64,000 nt of DNA from Echinimonas agarilytica (GCF_023703465.1 NZ_JAMQGP010000003.1:434001-498000), one strand, 5' to 3'. Positions 1-8,374 are shown, numbered from the stretch's first letter. A program made the numbers and translations. Notes: generated by a model from the sequence alone, not told the origin.

Positions 1-1658
1 ACCTTTCGTTACATCCTTTGTTTGCAACTGCTGCAGGGCACGACGCATATGATGATAAATTTGGTGACGGGATTTCTGACAGTTGGCTCAAGCAGAGAAA
101 TGAGTTGAACACTGAATCGTTGTCGCGAGCTCAGAACATGGACTCATCATGTTTATCAGCATCTGAGCAAGCAGCCTATCAAGATTTTATTCGCAGCCGA
201 CAATTGGATTTGGTGAGTGAAACTTTTCCAGAGCGTTTCTTGCCAATCAATCAATTTTATAGCCCAGTGAACACTCTGATTCAATATGCCAGTGGTGAAT
301 CAGCGCAACGGTTTGATACGTTGTGGGCGTATCAAAATTTCCAAGGCCGATCCTCAGAATTTTCACAGTGGGTAGACTTGGCAATCGAACGAATGAAAGA
401 GGGGATCGAAAGCGAGGTGGTTTTGCCGAGAGTACTCTCTCAGCGAATCGTCGATCAGTTAGATGGTGTTCTTAATACACCGATGGAACAATCGATACTG
501 ATGAACCCCAAGCACAACGCATCGAAGACATTGCAAGGCGCAGACATAGCAAAAGCAGCGCAAATTCATCAGCGTAGTATCGAAGTGTGGGTGTGGCCAG
601 CTTTAGAGCGCTTAAATCAGTTTTTGAAAAGCGAATACATGCAAAATTCTAGGGCGTCAGATGGCTATTGGGGGCTTCCCAATGGGCGTCTATGGTACAA
701 GCATTATGTAAACTCATATGTGGATGATCAACGTTCGCTAGAACAAATTCATCAGTTGGGTATCAGCGAAGTTGCACGCATACATGAAGAAATGAAAAAA
801 GTAGGGAAGGCGCTTCAGCTCTCGACTGACTTACCGATCTTGTTCCGCCAGCTCACGACCGATCCAACGTATTATTATGAGACACCTGAAGCTTTGGTAG
901 CCGGCTACGAAGATCTGAAATCAACAATTGACCCAGTTTTACCTCAGTATTTTGCATCGATTCCAGAACAACCTTATGAAGTCCGTCGTGTGGAACCTTA
1001 CCGCGAGGCCAATGAAGCTGGGGCAAGTTATCAATCTGCGCCGCCCAGCAGCGGAAGGCCAGGAATTTTTTACATTAATGCGTATAATCTCCGCGCACAA
1101 CCCAAGTGGGGAATGGTGACTTTATCACTTCATGAGGCAGCACCGGGACACCACTTTCAAATTGCGCAACAGTTGAGTCTGCCGATGATTTCTGAATATC
1201 TTCGGTATTCGAGCAATACCGCTTTTGACGAAGGTTGGGCCTTGTACGCAGAGTATCTTGGAATTGAAATGGGGCTGCTCGATGAGCCTCTTGACTATTT
1301 TGGCAAACTCAGTGATGAATTGCTCAGAGCAATGCGTTTGGTGGTTGATACAGGGCTACATGATAAAGGCTGGACAAGAGAGCAAGCCATTCAATACATG
1401 CAAGACAATTCACCACTCGCACCCTCGGATGTTGTTGCAGAGGTTGAACGTTATATGGCAATACCAGGGCAGGCTGTGAGTTACAAGCTCGGTGAGCAAA
1501 CCATACTTGAACTGCGACGTTATGCTGAGACAGAGCTCGGAGATCAGTTTGTGTTGTCCGAGTTCCATCAACAAGTGCTCAAGAATGGCTCAATGAGTAT
1601 GCCGGTATTAACCACGTCAGTGAAAAACTGGGTCGATTCTCAGGTGGGTCTAAAGTAG
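1..1658 (+). CDS. DUF885 family metallohydrolase, 5' end missing
   Basis: The C-terminal part of a DUF885 protein, a family of putative zinc-dependent carboxypeptidase-like hydrolases. The reading frame is open to the left edge with no stop, and the first visible residues (LSLHPLFATAAG) look like the end of a signal peptide, so the true start is outside the window. An internal TTG at 18 could be called but is unlikely to be the start. The metal site is visible as HEAAPGHH from nt 1131, followed by EGWALYAE near nt 1230, which supplies the usual downstream Glu. The stop overlaps the convergent zinc-finger gene by 9 bp. Family assignment is strong; the substrate is unknown. Confidence 0.85.
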   Translation, partial: LSLHPLFATAAGHDAYDDKFGDGISDSWLKQRNELNTESLSRAQNMDSSCLSASEQAAYQDFIRSRQLDLVSETFPERFLPINQFYSPVNTLIQYASGESAQRFDTLWAYQNFQGRSSEFSQWVDLAIERMKEGIESEVVLPRVLSQRIVDQLDGVLNTPMEQSILMNPKHNASKTLQGADIAKAAQIHQRSIEVWVWPALERLNQFLKSEYMQNSRASDGYWGLPNGRLWYKHYVNSYVDDQRSLEQIHQLGISEVARIHEEMKKVGKALQLSTDLPILFRQLTTDPTYYYETPEALVAGYEDLKSTIDPVLPQYFASIPEQPYEVRRVEPYREANEAGASYQSAPPSSGRPGIFYINAYNLRAQPKWGMVTLSLHEAAPGHHFQIAQQLSLPMISEYLRYSSNTAFDEGWALYAEYLGIEMGLLDEPLDYFGKLSDELLRAMRLVVDTGLHDKGWTREQAIQYMQDNSPLAPSDVVAEVERYMAIPGQAVSYKLGEQTILELRRYAETELGDQFVLSEFHQQVLKNGSMSMPVLTTSVKNWVDSQVGLK

Positions 1659-2030
1659 AACGCGTCGGTTGTCGGTGTCATGCTGATGGTGCAAACTGTT
1701 ACAACGTTTGCACCTTTGCGTCGTGGGATCTCGTTTGAGGAGTTCAGCTTCGATTGCTTGCTCGCAGTCGGCACAAAACCCATAGAGTCCAATTTCTATT
1801 TGGCACAAGCTAGCATCAATGGCTTGAAGTGTTTTTCTAAACTTTGAAACGTAGCTAAGCTCTAGTTTAGAAATTACTTCATCTAATTCGTCGGCTTCCA
1901 TTGTAAAGATGTTACAAGCTAGTTTTCTAACTTCAGCATCGTGTTCTTTAGACAGCGTCATTTGTAGGGTTGCAAGTTGCAACTCTCGTTCAGAGATAAG
2001 TCGCGATTTAAAACGTTCTAACTGAGACAA
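1650..2030 (-). CDS. DksA/TraR-type C4 zinc-finger protein
   Basis: A 126-residue protein with a C-terminal four-cysteine zinc finger: Cys86-x2-Cys89 ... Cys107-x2-Cys110, with the GxYGxCxxC context typical of DksA/TraR proteins. The N-terminal 75 residues are charged and helical, as in the coiled coil that DksA inserts into the RNA polymerase secondary channel. It is shorter than DksA (about 150) and longer than TraR (about 73), so it is a paralogue rather than canonical dksA. Transcribed against the upstream DUF885 gene with a 9 bp tail overlap. A role in RNA polymerase modulation is inferred from the family only. Confidence 0.8.
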   Translation of the reverse strand: MSQLERFKSRLISERELQLATLQMTLSKEHDAEVRKLACNIFTMEADELDEVISKLELSYVSKFRKTLQAIDASLCQIEIGLYGFCADCEQAIEAELLKRDPTTQRCKRCNSLHHQHDTDNRRVLL

Positions 2031-2257
2031 TGTTTGCGTACCCGCTGTGGTTCAAACCTTTCTTATAAAACCAAGTATATGAATCTCCCAGCTAAAGTAG
2101 GATGACGCACATCAATAGAAGTGTGCGAAAGACGCTCACATGTTTTTCTTTTGCTATTCTCTTATGGATGTTTTGAACGTTTTATTAACTTTAATCAAAA
2201 TTTTGTGAAATAAATTTCAGATCGGTAAGGTCTTGTTTAATAGCTGGAGAGGCGCTG

Positions 2258-2273
2258 TGACGGAACCGTCCGG
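2258..2273. promoter_or_regulatory. GC-rich dyad in the hvfA promoter region
   Basis: GACGGAACCGTC lies about 45 bp before the hvfA start, in an otherwise AT-rich 286 bp gap. It forms a perfect dyad and also contains a GGAAC element like the -35 of some ECF sigma promoters. No convincing -10 was identified. Treat it as a candidate regulatory site only. Confidence 0.3.
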
Positions 2274-2316
2274 TAGCCAGTTTAAATAACCACAATCTAT
2301 AATGTAGGAACTGACT

Positions 2317-2739
2317 ATGAAAACTTTAAATAAATCTACGATCGCTGCTGCTGTTGGTGCTGTTGCTGTGGGGACCGTTATGATGGCTCCTGCGCATGCA
2401 GAGACATCTCCATTTGCTTTAACTGATTTGGTTTCTGGTTATCAAGTTGATCAAGCAGAAGGCAAGTGTGGCGAAGGTAAATGCGGCGGCGACAAAGCTA
2501 AGAAAGAAGGCAAGTGTGGCGAAGGCAAATGCGGCGGCGACAAAGCCAAGAAAGAAGGCAAGTGTGGCGAAGGCAAATGCGGCGGCGACAAAGCCAAGAA
2601 AGAAGGCAAGTGTGGCGAAGGCAAATGCGGCGGCGACAAAGCTAAGAAAGAAGGCAAGTGTGGCGAAGGAAAATGCGGTGGCGACAAAGCCAAGAAAGAA
2701 GGCAAGTGTGGCGAAGGAAAATGCGGTGGCGCAGCATAA
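2317..2739 (+). CDS. hvfA: HvfA/BufA-type RiPP precursor with EGKCG repeats
   Basis: A 140-residue secreted precursor. It has a Sec signal peptide (charged start, Ala/Val-rich core, cleavage after APAHA near residue 28), a short spacer, then five complete copies of a 16-residue unit EGKCGEGKCGGDKAKK and a truncated sixth, ending GGAA. This gives twelve EGKCG motifs, the motif whose cysteine is modified by MNIO enzymes in characterised HvfA and bufferin peptides that bind copper. It sits directly upstream of a DUF692 and a DUF2063 gene, the defining context. The Shine-Dalgarno element is weak (GTAGGAACTG). The repeat count is higher than I recall for characterised examples. Copper binding here is inferred. 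Confidence 0.9.
   Translation: MKTLNKSTIAAAVGAVAVGTVMMAPAHAETSPFALTDLVSGYQVDQAEGKCGEGKCGGDKAKKEGKCGEGKCGGDKAKKEGKCGEGKCGGDKAKKEGKCGEGKCGGDKAKKEGKCGEGKCGGDKAKKEGKCGEGKCGGAA
2458..2730 (+). repeat. 48-bp coding tandem repeat in hvfA
   Basis: Five nearly identical 48-bp units (2458-2505, 2506-2553, 2554-2601, 2602-2649, 2650-2697) and a 33-bp partial unit (2698-2730). Differences are synonymous third-position changes such as GGT/GGC/GGA and GCT/GCC. The array can change length in whole codons without breaking frame, so copy number may differ among strains. Confidence 0.97.
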
Positions 2740-2765
2740 TTAATCGCACATAAATATTGTTATTC

Positions 2766-2789
2766 TGTAGCCAGCGTTAGCTGGCTACA
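2766..2789 (+). terminator. Intercistronic hairpin between hvfA and hvfB
   Basis: Perfect 10-bp stem TGTAGCCAGC / GCTGGCTACA with a GTTA loop, 27 bp after the hvfA stop and 20 bp before the hvfB start. It is followed only by TTGTTT, not a full U-run. It could be a partial terminator or a 3'-end stabiliser that raises precursor transcript over enzyme transcript. Confidence 0.6.
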
Positions 2790-2809
2790 TTGTTTCTGAG
2801 GTACTTCAA

Positions 2810-3652
2810 ATGAATTCTCTGCAAATGCCAAGTGGCTCTGGCCTGGGCCTGCGACGTGAGATGCTGGGCGAAATGCTGCAAAAAAAACCATCGAATGTCG
2901 ACTTTTTTGAGGTGGCGCCTGAAAACTGGATTCCATTTGGTGGCAAGCTCGCCAAGCAATTGAAGTCTCTGACTGAGCAATATCAGTTTGTGACTCACGG
3001 ACTGTCACTGTCCATTGGTAGTCCTGATCCGCTCGATATTGAATTTGTAAAAAAAGTGAAGCTGTTTCTCGATGAACACAATATCAAAGTTTACTCCGAG
3101 CATCTGAGTTACTGCAGTGCCGGTGGCCATATGTATGACTTAATGCCAATTCCTTTCACATCGGAAGCCGTCAACTACGTGGCAGATCGGGTTAAGCAAG
3201 TTCAAGATATTATTGAGCGGCCTTTGGTACTCGAAAACGTCTCTTACTATGCGGCTCCAGGTCAACAACTCAGCGAAATAGAATTTACTAAGGCGGTGCT
3301 TGAAGAGTCAAACTGTGGTTTGTTACTGGATGTGAATAACATCTATGTGAATTCCATTAATCACGGATATGACGCTTTAGACTACCTAAAGGCATTGCCG
3401 ACCGAACGAATTATATATGGGCATATTGCCGGTCACTTCAACGAGGCAGAAGATTTGATCGTTGATACCCATGGCGCAGACGTTGCTGCCCCTGTGTGGG
3501 AGCTGCTAGAGCAGGCGTATCGCTTTCATGGTGTATTTCCAACCTTACTTGAGCGCGATTTCAATATTCCCGAGATGTCAATATTGACTCAAGAAGTAGA
3601 GCGCATTCGTTCGTATCAACATGAATTGGGTGGTATGGAGCAATCGGCATGA
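2810..3652 (+). CDS. hvfB: DUF692 multinuclear iron oxidase (MNIO), HvfB/BufB type
   Basis: A 280-residue TIM-barrel DUF692 protein, the enzyme expected to modify cysteines of the upstream precursor. Family motifs are visible: GLGLRREM at the N-terminus, DFFEVAPENW, HGLSLSIGS, YSEHLSY, LVLENVSYY, LLLDVNNIYVN, YGHIAGH and LLERDFNIP. The conserved His, Glu, Asp and Asn in these strands are the iron ligands of the family. It overlaps the next gene by 4 bp (ATGA), so it is translationally coupled to the DUF2063 partner. Length matches the family. Product chemistry (oxazolone/thioamide or thiooxazole type) is inferred from characterised relatives. Confidence 0.93.
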   Translation: MNSLQMPSGSGLGLRREMLGEMLQKKPSNVDFFEVAPENWIPFGGKLAKQLKSLTEQYQFVTHGLSLSIGSPDPLDIEFVKKVKLFLDEHNIKVYSEHLSYCSAGGHMYDLMPIPFTSEAVNYVADRVKQVQDIIERPLVLENVSYYAAPGQQLSEIEFTKAVLEESNCGLLLDVNNIYVNSINHGYDALDYLKALPTERIIYGHIAGHFNEAEDLIVDTHGADVAAPVWELLEQAYRFHGVFPTLLERDFNIPEMSILTQEVERIRSYQHELGGMEQSA

Positions 3653-4416
3653 GTCAGATTCTGAGTTTTCAGGCGCATCAACATTTATTTGCCGAGCATT
3701 TGCGCAACCCCGAAAGTCGACCCGTGCCAGAGGGGGTTGAAGATCGGCGCATGGGCATTTATCGCGATTTGTTTTTTAACAACGTTAAAGGTTTTATTGA
3801 TCAAGCATTTCCCGTTCTTCATTCGATCATGGGAGAGGAAGCTTGGCTTCATGAGGTGAAAGGTTTTTGGGCGGCGCATTCAAGCCATTCTCCTTATTTC
3901 ATCGATATATCAAAAGAGTTTTTAGACTATTTAATATCGGAGAGAGAGGCAAAACCGACCGATCCAGCCTTTATGATTGAGTTAGCTCACTATGAGTGGA
4001 TTGAGCTCAGTGTGTCGGTGAAACATTGCGTTACGTTAGACAAACCAATTGAAGCAGAGCAGCTGGTTGAAAATACCTGCCTCAGGGTTTCTGATACTGC
4101 AATCGCATTGCAATACCAGTTTCCAGTGCATCAGCTTAAAGTTGATTTTCAACCGGAGCAACCGACTGAGCACGGAGTCTACTTGGTGGTGTACCGCGAT
4201 TTTGAAGATGACATTCAATTCCTCGAGATTAATGCTGTGACTGCCAAACTTCTGGAGTTGATATTAGCATCGCCAGGAATTAATTTAACTCAGTTACAAC
4301 AGCCTATGTGCGACTTTATGCCTGCCTATCCAGCAGAACAGGTGGCTTCTGGAGCTTTACAGGTACTTCAACAGTTGGCACTTCGGGGTATTGTGAGAGC
4401 GCGAGTTCAACCCTAG
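3649..4416 (+). CDS. hvfC: DUF2063 protein, HvfC/BufC-type MNIO partner
   Basis: A 255-residue protein with the N-terminal DUF2063 domain (pattern GIYRDLFFNNVKGFIDQAFPVL around residues 35-60, EVKGFWAAHSSHSPYFIDIS around 75-95) followed by a more variable C-terminal domain. In known systems this protein captures the precursor and presents it to the DUF692 enzyme. It is coupled to hvfB by a 4-bp overlap. The old name putative DNA-binding domain is misleading in this context. No DoxX-type HvfD follows, unlike many relatives. Confidence 0.9.
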   Translation: MSQILSFQAHQHLFAEHLRNPESRPVPEGVEDRRMGIYRDLFFNNVKGFIDQAFPVLHSIMGEEAWLHEVKGFWAAHSSHSPYFIDISKEFLDYLISEREAKPTDPAFMIELAHYEWIELSVSVKHCVTLDKPIEAEQLVENTCLRVSDTAIALQYQFPVHQLKVDFQPEQPTEHGVYLVVYRDFEDDIQFLEINAVTAKLLELILASPGINLTQLQQPMCDFMPAYPAEQVASGALQVLQQLALRGIVRARVQP

Positions 4417-4511
4417 AGTTAAGCTCATGCTCAAAAAACCTAGTAAAATACTCAAGTTTAGATTAGCATCTGCCGCTTAAAATTTTTATAACATTAATGC
4501 TGGAAATAAAC

Positions 4512-4634
4512 ATGGGCTCAGAGAATTTTAAAGAACCCTACAACATATGGTATTTCTTGGGTTTCATTGCTATTTTGGCAATGCCAACATTACCAATGTT
4601 GATCAGCTGGACGCGCATTGCGACTGGCGGTTGA
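4512..4634 (+). CDS. 40-residue single-pass membrane ORF
   Basis: A small ORF of 40 codons between hvfC and apt. The predicted protein has a short hydrophilic start (MGSENFKEPYNIWYF), one hydrophobic segment of about 20 residues, and a basic end (WTRIATGG). A poor Shine-Dalgarno (TGGAAAT) precedes the ATG. A clear terminator follows 9 bp after the stop, which supports a real transcript end here. It could be the last gene of the hvf operon (95 bp gap) or an independent small protein. No family recognised. Confidence 0.5.
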   Translation: MGSENFKEPYNIWYFLGFIAILAMPTLPMLISWTRIATGG

Positions 4635-4642
4635 TACGCTTG

Positions 4643-4669
4643 AAAGGTGACCTTAGGGTCACCTTTTTT
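4643..4669 (+). terminator. Rho-independent terminator before apt
   Basis: Stem AAAGGTGACC / GGTCACCTTT with a TTAG loop, followed by a T-run. It closes the hvf-side transcript. Confidence 0.88.
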
Positions 4670-4777
4670 GTGGATGTTTTGTCATAGAATTTTACCCTTC
4701 GTCTTGGCCTGTTGATTGAAACATGCGACCATTGCCGCTCTCAATTTTTACCAATTCTTAAGTTGAATCCATCTTCT

Positions 4778-5320
4778 ATGAGCGAACAATATCCTTTCAT
4801 AAAATCCAGTATCAAAGCCGTTGCCGATTATCCCAAGCCTGGCATCATGTTTCGAGATGTAACTAGTTTGCTTGAAAACCCCGCAGCTTTTCACCAGTCA
4901 GTGGATCTTTTGGCGAAGCCATTTCGCGATCGAGGTTACACCAAAGTTGTAGGAACAGAAGCTCGTGGCTTTTTATTTGGCGCGCCGGTTGCCTTAGAAC
5001 TAGGCCTTGGTTTTGTGCCTGTGCGTAAGCCCGGAAAACTGCCCCGTCAAACCTTGTCGGAAAGTTACGAATTGGAATATGGTGAGGATACGCTTGAAAT
5101 TCACAAAGACTCCATTAGCCCTGGCGATAAAGTATTGTTAATCGATGATTTGCTCGCAACAGGTGGTACTATCGAGGCCACAGCCAAGTTGGTTCGTCAA
5201 CTTGGAGGCGAAGTGACCGATGCAGCCTTTGTTGTGGCTTTGCCCGATTTGGGCGGTATCGAACGATTGCAAAAACTCGGCATTGAAAGTCACTATCTAT
5301 GCGAATACAACGGCGACTAA
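4778..5320 (+). CDS. apt: Adenine phosphoribosyltransferase
   Basis: A cytosolic purine salvage enzyme that makes AMP from adenine and PRPP. The protein is 180 residues from the ATG at 4778 ([11 protein letters not shown]), matching the family length; the frame stays open upstream to a TTG at 4712, but that extension is not family-like. The PRPP-binding loop is [21 protein letters not shown] and RKPGKLPR are also typical. It lies 20 bp before dnaX, in the common apt-dnaX-ybaB order. Confidence 0.96.
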   Translation: MSEQYPFIKSSIKAVADYPKPGIMFRDVTSLLENPAAFHQSVDLLAKPFRDRGYTKVVGTEARGFLFGAPVALELGLGFVPVRKPGKLPRQTLSESYELEYGEDTLEIHKDSISPGDKVLLIDDLLATGGTIEATAKLVRQLGGEVTDAAFVVALPDLGGIERLQKLGIESHYLCEYNGD

Positions 5321-5340
5321 TTACTCCATAAGGATTTGAC

Positions 5341-7917
5341 ATGAGTTATCAGGTGCTGGCGCGAAAATGGCGCCCTGCAAAGTTTTCTGAAGTCATTGGT
5401 CAAAGCCATGTTGTGCAGGCACTCACGAATGCGATGCAAACAGGCAGGCTTCATCACGCGTATTTATTCACTGGTACTCGTGGAGTTGGGAAAACGACGC
5501 TTGGGCGAATACTCTCTAAAAGCTTAAATTGCGAGCAAGGGCCGGCAGCAGAACCATGTGGTGTGTGCAGCAGCTGTGTTGAAATTGATGAAGGACGCTT
5601 TGTTGACCTCATTGAAATCGATGCTGCATCGCGCACTAAGGTTGAAGATACTCGCGAAATTCTTGATAACGTTCAGTACAGACCGACGCGGGGACGATAC
5701 AAGGTCTATTTGATTGATGAAGTACATATGTTGTCTCGTCATTCATTTAACGCTTTGTTAAAAACGCTTGAAGAGCCGCCGCCGCACGTTAAATTCCTGT
5801 TAGCCACAACGGATCCACAAAAGCTGCCAGTCACCATTCTTTCGCGTTGCTTGCAGTTTAACCTGAAGGCCATGACCGTTGATCAAATCGGTGGTCAGCT
5901 CGAAAATATTCTACAACAAGAGTCTGTGCCATATGAGGCACTGGCAATAGGTCAGCTTGCTCGCGCAGCTCAAGGGAGCATGCGTGATGCTCTGAGTTTG
6001 ACAGATCAGGCGATTGCTCACGGGCAAGGTCAACTTACAGATGTGAGTGTCACGTCGATGCTGGGCTTGCTCGATCGCGACCACTTGAAAGGCTTGGTTC
6101 AGGGACTTCTTTCCGGTAGCGCAGATCAGCTGATGGCTAAAGTGTCTGCCATAGCGTCATTTGCACCCGACTATGACAAGATCATTGCTGAATTGCAGAG
6201 CTTACTTCACAGAGCAACACTAGCAGCGATGGCTCCGAGTGCTTTGTCAGAACAAGAACCAGAACGAGATCTACTCATTCAGCTCTGCGAGCAATGGGTT
6301 CCAGAGCAAATCCAATTGGCCTATCAAATACTCGTTCAGGGACGGCGAGATTTATCATTTGCACCCGATCCGCGAAGCGGTTTAGAGATGACATTGATGC
6401 GGATCTTGATGTTCCGCCCCATGCAGCAGACAGATTTGCCAAAAATGGATGCATCATTCGAACGTCATGCTCCTTCCGTACCTGCACCTGAAGACTTAGT
6501 TGCGGAAGCAGGATTGAAACCTGAGGCGAGTCTAACGTCAGATATTGCTAAAGCTGATTTGGGGGCGCCAAAAAAAGAACCAGATGGACCTGTTGAAATC
6601 AGCCCTCCTGCAGAGCAAGAGCATAGTATTGAGCAACCTATCATTGAACCGACGACTGCAGAGCCTGTTGCCGTCCCCCAATCCCAGCAGCAATCCGATG
6701 ACGTAGCGCCACCTTCTGAATTTAAGCAGGAACCAGTTGTGGCGGAACGAATGCCCGAGTCACCTGCGATGAGTGGCCCCCAATCTGCAACCGACGGATT
6801 CGATCCCAATGAACTCATGGCAATGCAAGAGCAAGACAACACGCAGGCTACATTGGAAGCTCAACAAGATCTAATCATGTCGATGGCTGAATCTCAGGGC
6901 TTTTCACCTGAAGGCTTTGTGCCAGAAACTCAAGCCGACGCGAGCCGAAAAGTGGCCATTGAACAGCCTGAAATGATGAACTCTGATGCGCCTTCAGTTG
7001 CCCCTATCTCTGCTCAGCTTCAAGAAACAGAGAGCACTCGCCCAAGTCCAGAGAGCGAGCAAACGGTGTCGGTTCCGGCCAAACCTGCAACGCCTATTGA
7101 TGGTTTATTACAAACGCGCAATAAACTCAGAAGCCAAATAAAGAATATTGAGAATCAGCACAGAAGTGCCGATGCCAATGCGGGTGCTACCGATGTATCT
7201 CGTATTTCTGCAATTGCCAAGCAAATTAACCAAACGGATGCTAAGCAACCGTCTGATGAGCTTCCCGACGAGCCCGCAGACCCTGAGCCTGAAAGATCGC
7301 AATTAAGTACAACGCTAGAGCCCAATGACATTCCGCCATGGGAAGATCAACCTTTGGCAGAAAAAGCCAACGAAGCAGACATTGCAGTGCCTGCTGACGT
7401 TGAACTCAATCATTCAGAACTGGAACTTGATGCCGTTCAGCAAGAACAGCCCTCAAGCGAAGTCTCCGACACCGCATTAGAGGGAGACCTAGAACCGACT
7501 GAACAGATTATGGTGGTGCCCCCTGAGCCCTATGTGGTTCAAAAAGCTTGGTGGGAGCAACTGATCGATACGCTAGGCTTCGATGCATTAAAGCGTCAAC
7601 TGGCTTTGGATTGTCATTTAAATCCGGTGGGCGATGGCTACCAATTGGAAGTGCCAGTCAAAGCACGTCATTTGGCGAGTGAGGCCAACATCAATGAGTT
7701 GGTCAACAAAATTCATGGATACGTGGGCGTCAATACGCCTATTGAGGTCATTAATGGCGCTGAAATCGAAGCTGAAACACCGCGTCAAGCACAGGGCCGG
7801 CGGGTTGAAGAGCGACTGGAACACGCGATTGCTACAATTCAAAGTGATCCTGTGGTGCATGAGTTAACGGAAGCTTTTGATGCCACCGTTGATCACGATA
7901 CAATTACACCGATATAA
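5341..7917 (+). CDS. dnaX: DNA polymerase III subunits tau/gamma
   Basis: Clamp-loader ATPase of 858 residues. Walker A is GTRGVGKT (residues 45-52). Zinc-finger cysteines are 64, 73, 76 and 79. Walker B is LIDEVHML near residue 125 and the SRC motif is near 170. Residues about 380-720 form a long, acidic, Pro/Glu/Gln-rich linker, and the C-terminal 130 residues hold the alpha-binding tau domain. It is clearly longer than the 643-residue E. coli protein, almost entirely through the linker. An A7 slip site near codon 411 could yield a short gamma form. A good Shine-Dalgarno (AAGGA) precedes the ATG. Next gene is ybaB. Confidence 0.97.
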   Translation: MSYQVLARKWRPAKFSEVIGQSHVVQALTNAMQTGRLHHAYLFTGTRGVGKTTLGRILSKSLNCEQGPAAEPCGVCSSCVEIDEGRFVDLIEIDAASRTKVEDTREILDNVQYRPTRGRYKVYLIDEVHMLSRHSFNALLKTLEEPPPHVKFLLATTDPQKLPVTILSRCLQFNLKAMTVDQIGGQLENILQQESVPYEALAIGQLARAAQGSMRDALSLTDQAIAHGQGQLTDVSVTSMLGLLDRDHLKGLVQGLLSGSADQLMAKVSAIASFAPDYDKIIAELQSLLHRATLAAMAPSALSEQEPERDLLIQLCEQWVPEQIQLAYQILVQGRRDLSFAPDPRSGLEMTLMRILMFRPMQQTDLPKMDASFERHAPSVPAPEDLVAEAGLKPEASLTSDIAKADLGAPKKEPDGPVEISPPAEQEHSIEQPIIEPTTAEPVAVPQSQQQSDDVAPPSEFKQEPVVAERMPESPAMSGPQSATDGFDPNELMAMQEQDNTQATLEAQQDLIMSMAESQGFSPEGFVPETQADASRKVAIEQPEMMNSDAPSVAPISAQLQETESTRPSPESEQTVSVPAKPATPIDGLLQTRNKLRSQIKNIENQHRSADANAGATDVSRISAIAKQINQTDAKQPSDELPDEPADPEPERSQLSTTLEPNDIPPWEDQPLAEKANEADIAVPADVELNHSELELDAVQQEQPSSEVSDTALEGDLEPTEQIMVVPPEPYVVQKAWWEQLIDTLGFDALKRQLALDCHLNPVGDGYQLEVPVKARHLASEANINELVNKIHGYVGVNTPIEVINGAEIEAETPRQAQGRRVEERLEHAIATIQSDPVVHELTEAFDATVDHDTITPI
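6570..6596 (+). promoter_or_regulatory. Candidate programmed -1 frameshift site in dnaX
   Basis: Seven consecutive A (6570-6576) are phased A-AAA-AAA in the tau frame, the arrangement for -1 slippage. The -1 frame meets TGA at 6594-6596, giving a product of about 418 residues, close to the 431-residue E. coli gamma. A GGGGG stretch (6561-6565) sits just upstream like an internal Shine-Dalgarno stimulator. No strong downstream stem was seen by eye. Confidence 0.6.
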
Positions 7918-7965
7918 TGATGCGCGGCACTGGCCTAGAATTTGTCACGACAATGAGAGAAAAGT

Positions 7966-8292
7966 ATGTTTAAAGGCGGAATGGGTAACCTGATGAAACA
8001 GGCCCAGCAAATGCAAGATCGCATGGCAAAAGCCCAAGAGGAGATCGCAAAACTGGAAGTGACCGGTGAAGCGGGAGCTGGCTTGGTTAAAATAACAATG
8101 ACAGGGAGTCATAGCGTTCGAGCCGTACAAATTGACGAAAGTTTGATGGACGACGACAAAGAAATGCTTGAAGACCTCATTGCTGCTGCGTGCAATGATG
8201 CAGCGCGCCGTGTTGATGAAACAACTAAAACTCGCATGGCAGACGTGACCGGTGGCATGAATTTACCACCAGGTATGAAAATGCCGTTTTAA
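7966..8292 (+). CDS. ybaB: YbaB/EbfC nucleoid-associated protein
   Basis: A 108-residue small DNA-binding protein of the YbaB/EbfC family, a dimeric nucleoid-associated protein. The sequence shows the family pattern: [17 protein letters not shown], an amphipathic helix, then [16 protein letters not shown] and a C-terminal [12 protein letters not shown]. Length is normal. It lies 48 bp after dnaX. The recR gene that usually follows is not here; a terminator and tRNA-Pro follow instead. Confidence 0.96.
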   Translation: MFKGGMGNLMKQAQQMQDRMAKAQEEIAKLEVTGEAGAGLVKITMTGSHSVRAVQIDESLMDDDKEMLEDLIAAACNDAARRVDETTKTRMADVTGGMNLPPGMKMPF

Positions 8293-8311
8293 TTGAGATT
8301 CATATCCAACT

Positions 8312-8341
8312 AAACCGCATCGTTCGTATGCGGTTTTTTTA
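8312..8341 (+). terminator. Terminator after ybaB
   Basis: Stem AAACCGCAT / ATGCGGTTT with a CGTTCGT loop, followed by a run of T. It ends the apt-dnaX-ybaB transcript. Confidence 0.88.
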
Positions 8342-8374
8342 TGGCTCAATGAGGACCGTCGTTATTTAGATAAT

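Noticed and set aside
2447-2743. Long overlapping frames in the hvfA repeat region on both strands
   Set aside because: They are produced by the 48-bp repeat; only the 2317 frame has a signal peptide and known motif.
4712-4777. Longer apt start at TTG 4712
   Set aside because: The extra 22 residues are not family-like; ATG 4778 matches the normal length.
6465-6842. 125-codon minus-strand frame inside dnaX
   Set aside because: It is an antisense frame of the low-complexity tau linker, with no start signal or family.
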